From positions 1,550,001 to 1,614,000 of the forward strand of contig CATNEN010000037.1 of assembly GCA_950097015.1 (NCBI GenBank): a stretch of 64,000 bases of DNA. The letters run 5' to 3'. Positions 54,140-64,000 of the stretch are shown here, in pieces. The DNA comes from Macrostomum hystrix (taxonomy: Eukaryota; Platyhelminthes; Macrostomidae). The translations under genes and the position numbers were made by a program. Below the pieces are notes generated by a model. It was not told the DNA's origin. It did not search any database and saw only the letters and a program-made list of their open reading frames with translations. Every line of letters starts with the position of its first letter. The first letter of the stretch is position 1.

Positions 54140-54860
54140 AGGCGCAATGTGCTCTCGATTTGTTGCTAAGAAAAGTAAAGCTAAGAAAAGAAAATATAGT
54201 AAAGCTAAATGGAGAGAAGAGGAAAAGGGGAAATAGAAATTATAGGGATGTGAGGAAAATGAAGATAAAGTAAAGGGAAAAGATAAAAAAGAAATTAAGG
54301 GAATAGGAAATTTAGGGAAGAGAAAGGAATGAAGGGAAGAAAAAGGAATGAAGGGAAGAGAAAGGAATGAAGAGAAGAGAAAGGGATGAAGGGAAGAGAA
54401 AGAAAAGAAGGGAAGAGAAAGGAATGAAGGGAAGAGAAAGGAATGAAGGGAAGTGAAAGGAATGAAGGGAAGTGAAAGGAATGAAGAGAAGAGAAAGGAA
54501 TGAAGAGAAGAGAAAGGGATGAAGAGAAGAGAAAGAAAAGAAGGGAAGAGAAAGAAAAGAAGGGAAGAGAAAGAAAAGAAGGGAAGAGAAAGAAAAGAAG
54601 GGAAGAGAAAGGAATGAAGGGAAGAGAAAGGTATGAAGGGAAGTGAAAGGAATGAAGGGAAGAGAAAGGAATGAAGGGAAGAGAAAGGGATGAAGGGAAG
54701 AGAAAGGAAAGAAGGGAAGAGATAGGAAAGAAGGGAATGGAAAGGAAATAAAGGGAGGGAAGGGAAATGAAGGCAAGGGAAATTAAGGGAAGGGAAATGA
54801 AGGGAAAGAAAATGACGGAAGGGAAAAGGGAAATTAGGAAAGGGAGATGAATGGAAGTAT
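54140..54860. repeat. Polypurine minisatellite, about 19-bp unit
   Basis: Some 700 bp that are almost pure purine on the plus strand, built around gaagggaagagaaaggaat. The mirror-like purine run could adopt triplex (H-DNA) structure (inference). The minus-strand S-F-P-F-L-type ORF is an artefact. Confidence 0.9.
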
Positions 54861-56372
54861 AAGGAAATGGTGGATATGTAAATTGTTAGTGAAAACTGTG
54901 TAGAATGGTATGACTAGAAATGAATAGAGAAAATGTTGATAAAGAAATGATCTCATGTTAAAGTAGATAAATTCTAATTGCTAGGCTATTAAGTCAGCCA
55001 ATAGAGGGAAAATCGAAAGTTGAAAGACATTCCACTTGACCCATGTTCACTAAAATACTTGTAAACTCACTCTTTCTCTCTACTTTCTTAGAAAGACAAT
55101 TGCGGCAACAGCAGAAGTTAAATATCAAGGGATCAGAATAAACTATGGGTTCGTTAAAACAAATTCATGCTAAAACTAAAATGAGGCTCCGTATTTTTGG
55201 ACAGCCGAATGGGATTTTCTAGAGGGAAGAGCGACACACAGCGTGCAGACCTCAAGAACATAATTATAGGAGCGTGTCTTAATTATTGATTTGCCAGGTC
55301 GCGAATGAAACTTGTCCACAAAACAGAAGTTTGTTTAGTTTCAGACATTGCCCCAGGGCAATGGGTATTCTGTTAATAAAGCGTGTTACCTGCGCAATTT
55401 CCAATTGTAGGAGCTCGGCTACTGTTCTGAGTAGGGCGGTACGCGTTGATACTGAAAAATTTGTTTTGAAGAAACAAAAGTAAAAATTGTCGACATTTTT
55501 TCTTTTCGATTCAAATGCAAACTTAAATGCTAATTTAATTGACGAGGGTAATAAAACAAAGACTTATGATTCCTCATAATATTTTTTAAACATCGAAATG
55601 CTATTCGATATGAAGAACTAAACTCAAGAACTATAGCTCGCATTTTATTAAACAAGTTTCGTATTTTCATTAAAAAATATTTAGCCGACCATTTCAATGG
55701 CTTTTTAGACCACAATCTAGTCAAATAGTGAACTTCTTGTAAACAGTGCCTCCTGCCGTACAAGACAGTGCTATTCACACGAGATAGTTTTCTAAAGAAA
55801 GATAGAAATAGGATAGGAGTATAGAGGCACGGAGAAGAGATGCGAGATATCAGACGCAGGTGGAGTCAGGCACAGAGCTGGTTCAACTGTATTCCATGCC
55901 TCAGTGGGTGTAATGCGTACTTTCTTTCCAGGCAGGCTCGCTCGCTCGCTCAAACACCGGGCAGAGCTGCTGCTGAGAGCTCAAGCCAAGCTCTTGACAA
56001 TGCCCCGCGCCGCGTCTCCCATTGTGTATTATTATTCTCATAGGGCAAGGCAGGGCAGACTGCAGGCTCTTTCCCGTACATCATAACCGACAACCTCCAA
56101 GCCACAGAAGCAGCAGCATCAGCAGCAGCAGCAGCAGCGGAGGCACACAGCAGTTGCCATAGTAGTCGCATAGAGATTTCCGTTTGCGAGTTGGGCCCAA
56201 CTGCGTATTAACTATTAAGTCACTCTATTGAGGCCCAGATACTAGCATCGAGTTTAAAAACACGCTCAAGCATCGTTGGCCTAGGCAAAGTTAACAAAGG
56301 AACCCGTTGCGCCACCCAGAACGGTCTACAATTGGCCACAATAGACAAGATCCGTTGTCAGTAGCAGCAGCC
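54861..56372. other. Intergenic stretch
   Basis: No gene is recognised. A CAG/CAGCAG-rich stretch at 56,105-56,145 lies in what is probably the 5' UTR or promoter of the next gene. Confidence 0.45.
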
Positions 56373-57245
56373 ATGGCTTACTACCGACAAACTTACATGC
56401 CCGGCTTCACAACTAATGACACTTACGGAAACTTTTATGACGGCAAGAAGGCGTCGCTAATTACCGTGCCCGAGAGGCTAAAGAACTACGACCTGGACGT
56501 CAGAAGTAGCCATTCAAACACGGCGGGCGCGGAGTACGGCAGTTTTCTCAGCCAGCAGCAAGCCATGCAGCTGCAGCGGCTGCAGATGGAGCACGAACAG
56601 CGCCAGCCGCAGTGGCCGCTGAAGCCTTACAGCGGCGCCTACAGTCAGCAGGAGCCGCTCGAGGCCCTGGAGCGTCAGCGGGTTCCAGGGCCGCCGCCGC
56701 TGCCAGATCCGGAGCCATTGGCCAGCAGTCGGGAGCCCCCACCCCCTGTGTCCGTGGAACGCTATCGCAATCCGGCCGCACCGTCTCTGACGGGGCGCGA
56801 CGTCCAGCAACAGCAGCAGCAGAGGCAACATCATATGAGGTCGCGAAGTCCGCCACCGCCGCCAGACCTCGGCACCTACCGGACCAACATGGAGGTCTAC
56901 ACCGGCCGGGATGGACCTATGGCCAGCCAGCGGTCAAGGTTGATAACAGATTTATTCAGAGCCCGTAACGCAGATTGCTGACTCATCATTGTCAAATTAT
57001 GCGTCCGATTTAATTGCAGGTCGCCACCGCCTGCGTCGCCACCGAAACGCGTCCAGTATGCGCAGCCGCCACCACCGCCACCGCCGGCGCCGCAACCAGC
57101 AGGTGAGCCGCAACTGCCGGTACTGCGCTACGGCGCCAAAGAGATTCACCTGCCAGATATTGAAGCCGTGGAGTTGCACATGCGCGACAAGAGCAAGATC
57201 ATACTCAATGTGAAAGAGTTCTACAATAGATACCTGCGAGATTGA
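56373..57245 (+). CDS. Gln/Pro-rich protein of unknown function
   Basis: Exon 1 is 56373-56938 and exon 2 is 57020-57245 (AAG|gttgat, ttgcag|G; phases agree); 263 aa. The N-terminus is M-A-Y-Y-R-Q-T-Y-M-P-G-F. The middle is low-complexity (Gln-rich around 55-75, Pro-rich around 110-135 and 200-225). The C-terminal 40 residues are non-repetitive and look conserved: L-R-Y-G-A-K-E-I-H-L-P-D-I-E, then V-E-L-H-M-R-D-K, ending F-Y-N-R-Y-L-R-D. The ORF could start earlier at 56307 (ATG), but 56373 has the better context. No family is recognised. Confidence 0.68.
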
Positions 57246-60200
57246 GGACTGCAACGGGAAAACTAACGCTCGGTAGTGGCCTTATTCGGCTGTGCAAATC
57301 ATCGACAGTTTCTCCAATCTGCTTTGTAAAAATATAGATTTTATTTTAGAAATTTTTGGTTAGCCACCTAAAAATGTGTTTCGCTTATTGTTTTTAAATG
57401 ATTAGCGTACACATTTTTTTTCAATCAAAGCGAATGAGATTTTTTACGTTCCGATCGATTTACTTCATTCCCTGTAGATTATTTTAAATATACGAGCGAC
57501 CTATTTTTTTACACTAAATAGACGTTAAAAAAAGAAGTTTACATATATATAAAACAAAACTATTATAGGCTTTGACTATCAATTGCGGAGAATAATATAA
57601 CTAAAGGGCTGGGAAGTATAAATATAACAGTGTTTGGACTTTTCCTGATAGGAGTCAGGATTTATAGGATAGGATTGCTACTCATGCTAGAAAGGACTAG
57701 GAAAAAAACATCTGGTGTACGCTTACATCATGGAGATTTTAGTTTTGAAATCATGCTCTTTTGTGTAAATCAAAGAAGTAAAAAGGGATGCCTAAGGCAC
57801 GTGATCTCATAAAAATATAAGTGTGACGATGTCACTATTTCTTTTTTGTTTACTTTATCTTTCTTAGAAACCTGGCGCAAATTTTAATATAACTTGAAAG
57901 ACGGTTTGTGGCGTAAGAGCGAGCGTCGGAGCGGAATATAGCTAATGTCTAAGGAGTATGTAGACATTTAAAATATTTAAGACATTTTAATTTGTTGGAG
58001 ACTAACCACATTGGAGTCGAGAACAAGTAACCGGGACCCTGGCGCTGCCGCTGACAAGCCGTGGTTGACTTTAATAAATCGTCATTGGTCTTGCATAATT
58101 TCTTCTGACTTCTGGGAAAACTCGTCTGCACACGAACTCTAGTAGTTCGTCACAGAATTAGCCAGTAAAGAATTGTTGCATTATTGGAATTATGTAGTGA
58201 TATATGTCCCTATATCGGTTAATTATTTTAAACCTTAAGAACAAAGCTTTCGAAATAAAAGGCATCATTGATAATAGTATCATGGTGCTCTTTCTTGCTC
58301 ATCAAATTCAACTTCGGAATGAGCTATATTTCTTATTAATCAGCGATGGCTCATATGTGTAATGCAATTTAGGAAACTACAACAATTTGTATTTCGAAAG
58401 TAATATCCTTGATGTTGAAAAATCGCAGGTTGCAATCTTACTGACCCTAAAGCACCTAATCTTTTCTGTTACATACTTGTCTAACAGTCGTATTTTATGT
58501 TGCATGTTTTTGGTAACGCAGAAAATTAGCCACCTAAGCAAGTGTTTCTTATAAAAAGAAAACCACGAAAATGGATTAAAATTTATATACGTTTTTGGTT
58601 CATAAAATTTTTCTGACTTTTCTGAGTAAACATAGCGTTCTTAAAAAATAATAAATTATTAGCTGAGCTTTACTGTCTTAGTAAGATCTCCGACAATCGC
58701 GTTAATAACGAGCCACAAAACCATGGAAACGTTTTCAGCGGGAATTTGACTTTGCCGCAAGAAATCGCATTATGAGGGTCATTCTCAAAATTATGTACCG
58801 AGAAGGCATTAACAAAAAAAATATTTTTTTCACTATTTTTATCGTTTTAAAGTGTGCTGCGAGGATTCAATACTTTTGAAAGTTTTCTAAACATTTGAAA
58901 AAATGAAAAAATAGCGTTTTTACTGCATTCTTACGTTGTTTAAAATCACAAATAAATTTTTTGCGAAGTTTTAAATTTTCCGCGCATGCGCATTTGCCAT
59001 AAAAGTTCACGACTGCAAGCTTAATTATGATAAAATATTAAGTACTACTCCCATCTAATGAATTTAAAAGTAATCTAAGCTAAAATGACTATTAAATTTA
59101 TGCCACTAAGTGCTGTGACTCAGCTTTTTTCGAAGTATTTCATTTGAAAACTAAAAGGTAAATAAATTCTGTGAGGTATTGAAGCTCCATTTTTGAAAGC
59201 GAATAAAATAAAAAGACAGAAGCATTTCGCATTCTCTTATAAATATTTATATCACGATACTGTATCTGAATTAATTCGTAATTATTAGCAATATACTAAT
59301 TGTATTTAAAAACAGCAAACATAAAAAATATAAAAATCGACTCGAATGCTTATGCACAACAACACTGTCAAGAAAAAAGATTTCTCGCATATACTGGTAC
59401 CTTAATACATGGAAATATTACAGATATGATGCCACCTTCCTAAGGAATAAATCTACGTGTTTTGAATATTTCTAATTATTATAGAACATGAAAGATACAC
59501 CATAATTTGCTTATTGTAACATTTTTTGTGTCTGGAAAGGAGATTTCATGACATAAGAAATGCCAAAATAGTGTAAAAATGTGAATTTTTATTGACAAGA
59601 CACGCACCTCTGAATTTCATATCATCATTGCTTCATTTTATTACAAGAATTTCCTTGACGGCCAATTAAATAAAAATTGTGCTATATGTATACATTCCAA
59701 TTGTTCGAAGCTTCTCGACCTTGGAAAATTTTGATTTTTTTCAGAAAAAATGTACATTAACGATGTTAATTTTATTAGATATAACAAAAAACAATAATAA
59801 AAGATTTTTCTAAAATAAGACAACTATGTTTAATATACGAAACCTAAAAAAAAATATGCACTTTTTGTATGATCTTATCTAATAGCAAAATGTACGTCAG
59901 AAAGCAAAATAATTAACGGTGTTTTTGAAGGCAATAAACAAATGTAAATGCTGGTCCATATTAATGTTATTTTGTGGTTCTGGTTTCTATTTTGCACTCT
60001 ACTAGAGACACAGATTAGAATAAATAAAGTTTTTTGCAATTGTCAAAAACTTTTTTTACAACACACTATTTCCGAGCATTAATTTGAGAATGACCCTAGA
60101 CATTTAATTTTATGCAAATCGAACTGTGTGTATACATTAAGAAAACCTAGATTTACGCTTTTTGTCTGGTAAGTTAACCATTTGATTTTTAACAAGTGGA

Positions 60201-60608
60201 CAATTTGGACGAAAAATTAAGATCTGCTTACCTGTTAACTTTATCGAAGTTTTAAATAACTTCTTGTTTTTCTTCGTGTCGCTCTTGCTGATTGTTGCGA
60301 TTAAATGTGGAAATATATATATAATATATGTTTTTTCAAGTATGAGAATACCAGCAGTACATTTATGATTATATAAGTTTTTACAATTTTGTAGAAAACC
60401 CATGGATTATGATTTATTCTTTGCATTTAGAAGCTGTTTAGGTGAACCCTGACACCTAAAAATTAGTCCTTTTTGAATTTAGAAAGATATTTTTTCTAAG
60501 GAATAATTTCATCTGATGGTTATATTTATCTAAAAGGTAATATTTTTATTTATAGCGAACTTATTAAGAATTTTTTTGTTTTAGACTACTGAAGCCCAGG
60601 CCGGCATC
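57246..60608. other. Long AT-rich intergenic stretch
   Basis: 3.4 kb with only short, AT-biased ORFs of no recognisable content. No tRNA, repeat array or transposon end was noticed. Confidence 0.5.
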
Positions 60609-60910
60609 ATGGCATCAAAGCTAAAGAAGCAATCGAGTTTGAATCTAAACTACGACCCGTCCAGTAGGTTATTTTTGAATTTCTTCTAGAATTTTTCGGT
60701 TTGAATTTTTACAGCTTGGCGTTGAATTCTTGTACAAATACTTTTGCTCACGATCCATGTACTTCAGTCTATCCGCCAGTTGATTACAAGACACCCAACA
60801 CAACATCAAAGGACATTGGCTCCTGGGACGCCTTTAAGCCGGTTGGCAAAAACCTGCCCTGGAGCCAAGTGAAACGATTTCCTATCATCAACAGCGAGAT
60901 GACAGAGTAA
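60609..60910 (+). CDS. Small two-exon gene, 84 aa, unknown function
   Basis: Exon 1 is 60609-60667 (ATG at 60609, donor AGTAG|gttatt) and exon 2 is 60715-60910; the intron is only 47 bp (acceptor tttttacag). The protein starts M-A-S-K-L-K-K-Q-S-S and has P-P-V-D-Y-K-T-P, G-S-W-D-A-F-K-P-V-G and L-P-W-S-Q-V-K-R-F-P, a Trp/Pro-containing pattern that looks like a short linear or structural protein. A ttttgttttag acceptor-like site lies 24 bases before the ATG. No family is recognised. Confidence 0.62.
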
Positions 60911-62170
60911 GACAATGCATAGATAAACTTGAGCTTAGCATTTTGCCTTATCAACGCTAAAAAACTCAATAGTATAGAGTACGCATTGGCATCAGTATAG
61001 TCAGTCGATCAAGTGTCGAGATCATAAACTGATCCCAAATAAAATTGAACACATTAAAGAATCAGAACGTATATGAATCACGTTTAAACAGAACCTGACA
61101 AAACAAACAAACCCACCACCAATTCCAGTTTTGTCAACAAGATGCACGTCACCAATAGAGAATTCAGCCTGTTCTAAACTGAGACTTGGAGCTTCTAAGA
61201 GAAATCTCATTTCACTGCTCCATATTTGCATATTTCTGCATGCATCTCACACTGACAAGTTGTTTTGGCTTCTTCACAAATTGCTCAACAGTTTTTTATT
61301 TTAGATCTGCAGCATGTTTTTGTGCGCTTTTAGTTCTTTAGCAGAACAATTGCAGATTGATAAAAGTTACTTAGCTAAGCCGTTCGCTTTCAGCTGAATA
61401 GATATTTTGTTATAATCTTAGCTTAGCACACGAGAAGCGCCTTCAATGCTCAAACTGGCGTACTTTTTTCGTTTTTTTTGCTCACGGTTTTAAAATTGTT
61501 TGTGCAGCTCAAATATAAATGGATTTGACACTCGAACTATTTTATAAAAGTCCAACAGATTTCTCTGCAGCCTGCTTTTAGTCGAGATAAGTTCTTTAAT
61601 TACTTAATCGGTCTTTAATAGTACATTTACATTTTTAGTAGAACTATGATAAATTACTTTTTACGATTGCCTAACAACTGCAGCTGTCAATCACTGGCAT
61701 TTCAGTTAGACTTTAATCTGAATTACTATGCGAGCATAGAACTGACGCCAGAAATCAGGAAATGCTTTATTTACTAAAGCTGGGTTCTCATGTGCACCTA
61801 TATACTAGCTCTGTCAATATTATATTATATTGATGAGCACTTGCTTAGAACTTGACTAACTCGAATGGCTGACGGAATGTTAAAACGCTCTGGCTGACGG
61901 GCAGTTTAACACAACACGATAATGCTTGCATGCCTAATGCAGAGTGCAAACATCGAGCAATCTCATTTGGAAGATGCATTTTGCTTATAATTTAGTCATT
62001 AATATTTACCCAAGTAGCCATACAGTTCACAAGCTGGTCGCTCAGCAAACTCATCAAGCTCATGTTTATAAATTGCACTCATAAAATACTGGTAGCTCCA
62101 TATAGCGGCACAATTCCTATAGAGCAGCATTCCTAGCAACACACCCGGAGTTTCATTCGAGACTTTAAGC
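60911..62170. other. AT-rich intergenic stretch
   Basis: No gene or element is recognised. Confidence 0.45.
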
Positions 62171-62401
62171 ATGCCATCCGGTAATCAAAATTCAAACAAC
62201 AACTACGATGCGACCTCGCGGGCAATCACTGCCGGAGGCCGCAACGCCGCCAGCTCGGTGGAGATTCGCCGACTGCAACAGCAGGTCGAGGAGATGGAGC
62301 GCAAGCTGGATCGAGATCTGGACGAGTTGAAGCGTTTCGGTCTGAGCCCGGCGACTAACGCCGGTACGATTGGCCTGAGGAAGCAACAGCAACAGACCTG
62401 A
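62171..62401 (+). CDS. Small coiled-coil protein, 76 aa, unknown function
   Basis: A single exon from ATG 62171. It has an Asn/Ser-rich start and then a helix with heptads, E-I-R-R-L-Q-Q-Q-V-E-E-M-E-R-K-L and D-L-D-E-L-K-R-F-G, ending in R-K-Q-Q-Q-Q-T. GC content rises over the ORF relative to its flanks, which supports coding. It could also be one exon of a larger gene. Confidence 0.58.
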   Translation: MPSGNQNSNNNYDATSRAITAGGRNAASSVEIRRLQQQVEEMERKLDRDLDELKRFGLSPATNAGTIGLRKQQQQT

Positions 62402-63250
62402 AAAAAGACTCAAAAGTGGTTCTTATCAACCTGAAAATATATAACTGTCACTGCAATTTTCTCTCCTAGAACAAAATGTCGCTCTTTTTAATTAATGCTC
62501 TCATAACTCGCAACTCGCATCTCACACTATCATCTATATCCGCACATTGAGGATCTGATGAACTATGCACCAGAGAAGGTCCACAGAAGGTCCACAGATG
62601 CAAACATGTGAACGTCGTATGGAATAAGTCTTAGCAGTGTAATAATCGAGTGCAGAGCATTTGCTGCAGCGAGTCCTCTGTGCCGCCTGATGTCGTCTTC
62701 CACATCGGGAACCTATGCAGATTTGCCGATTTAGTTCGACTCCAGGAAGCGTGCAAGCTTGGTCATCCGCCCGTGAGATGTGAGACGTGAGATGCTCTTG
62801 AATGTCGTCCAGTCTGAAACTCGGTCTTCAGGGAATCGACAAATAAATGGACAGGCCCGTCAATCGGCTGCTAGCCAGAACTTCTAGTTGTCAAGAACTG
62901 CTTAATAAAGTACTTGTTAAGTGTTTCAATGGCTAGTTAACTTAGAATTCGCACCCGCTACCCCATGTTTGTGGTAAATAGTAAAATAGATTAAAATATT
63001 CTAGATCATATAGACTCTAGGCTTTATATAGACATCTAAGCCTAGACTCTAGGCTACGACTCTGAAGCAATGTAATTTGAGTTATCATATGTGACACGTA
63101 CTATGATGTACTAGTTTAATCAAAATAGAAGGGAGGATTTTTAAAAGGCGCGTAAAAAAGTTAAAAACTTAAAAAGTTAAAAAAGTAATGGTAGTAGCTG
63201 ATGTTCTAAAAATAATCTTTTGTGTATATTTTTGCTACATAGTTTTTCAC
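62402..63250. other. Intergenic stretch
   Basis: No gene is seen; there are repeated gtccacaga and ctagactctaggct words only. Confidence 0.4.
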
Positions 63251-63578
63251 CCGTGTTGACAGAGATAGGGTCTAAGAAACAGTAATCGAACATGTGCGAC
63301 GGTCGCCTAATAGGCAACTCCGAACATGTTCTTTGTTCCGAGAACATGTTCTTTTAAATTAATAAGGCTACTTAATGTATTTTAATGAATTAATAACATG
63401 AAGAAAAAACCATGCCTTCCTTGGCATGAGGTCAACAAACAAGACAGAGTTAAACCCATACTATGTCTAGTATGGCTTAACACACACACATGGTTTCTCG
63501 GAACAAAGAACATGTTCGGAGTTGGCTATTAGGCGACCGTCGCGCATGTTCGATGTAGCCTAAGAGTCGTCAACACGG
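63251..63578. mobile_element. Foldback MITE
   Basis: Ends ccgtgttgac (63251) and gtcaacacgg (63578) are exact inverted copies. The inner inverted blocks of about 60 bp (63287-63345 and 63493-63552) are nearly identical and contain cgaacatg, gacggtcgcctaatag and ccgaacatgttctttgttcc. There is no coding capacity. No clear target duplication was read. Confidence 0.85.
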
Positions 63579-64000
63579 CAGAGTTTTTTTAATGAATTAA
63601 CTGCATGTGCGTTTCTGAAGTCACGATAATTTATAGAACGCAACTTTAAACTAATATTTTCTAGGAACTCGTAAACGAAATAATGCATTGTGGTCTGGTC
63701 TTAGCTGTTCGCGAGCTGGCATTGGCACTTTTTTAAAGCTTGCTATGAGCTGCCTTTGACGTTTTGAACATTTGCACCAGAAATTTTCTCTTATTTTTCT
63801 TTGCTATCAAGTCATTAGTCAAGTTTCGCTGACTAGATTATTTTGTAAGTCTTTTTTATACAAAAATCTAGATAGACAGATTGACGAACAAGTCTTAATA
63901 CATGCACACAAGTTGCTTTCGGATAAAAAAATAAATATGGATATACCTGAAAATCAAAAGCCACGACTATGCATGCTGCGAAAATGGGACGATTTTGCTG
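63579..64000. other. Right edge, no gene seen
   Basis: AT-rich sequence without a recognisable feature. Confidence 0.4.

Overview
This window is nuclear DNA from an animal. Protein genes are split by short GT-AG introns, and the products include a ribosomal protein uS12 (RPS23), clan-2-like cytochrome P450s, an alpha7-like nicotinic acetylcholine receptor subunit, a protein-only RNase P and sorcin-like penta-EF-hand proteins. Dispersed tRNA-headed SINEs, very many intronic minisatellites and several DNA transposons suggest a repeat-rich invertebrate, perhaps a spiralian such as a free-living flatworm. The taxon is inference and cannot be settled from sequence alone.

Layout. 1-10.3 kb: three tandem minus-strand penta-EF-hand (sorcin-like) paralogues with one shared two-exon plan (the first runs off the left edge), a decayed Crypton-type tyrosine recombinase between copies 1 and 2, and a small plus-strand coiled-coil gene nested in the intron of copy 3. 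10.6-13.7 kb: two large minisatellites around a small ubiquitin-fold-like gene. 14.0-14.4 kb: intronless RPS23. 14.5-18.1 kb: no gene, but a MITE, a foldback, a perfect 30-bp hairpin, a direct repeat and a SINE. 18.2-21.8 kb: minus-strand PRORP. 23.4-27.2 kb: two tandem minus-strand P450 genes, the first with an in-frame stop in its membrane anchor. 28.1-29.5 kb: an NAT8-like acetyltransferase.

30.5-42.1 kb is the most striking mobile region: an apparently complete EnSpm/CACTA-like (CMC) transposon of about 11.5 kb. It has matching 22-bp terminal inverted repeats, subterminal TGTGCCA-type repeats at both ends, an intact 805-codon tnp2-like transposase and a second, spliced gene joining a coiled coil to a BEN domain. 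Its first, B-box-like ORF is interrupted by a degraded APE-RT-RNase H LINE that carries a 2A peptide. 42.7-44.0 kb holds a hAT-like non-autonomous element.

45.3-53.9 kb: a ten-exon minus-strand alpha7-like nicotinic receptor subunit with a striking feature, two adjacent 87-bp exons of identical phase that both encode the pore-lining M2 segment, plus a frameshifted relic of a duplicated M1 exon upstream. Its introns carry four minisatellites and two SINEs. 54-64 kb: a long polypurine tract, three small plus-strand genes of unknown function, a foldback MITE and long AT-rich stretches without recognisable genes.
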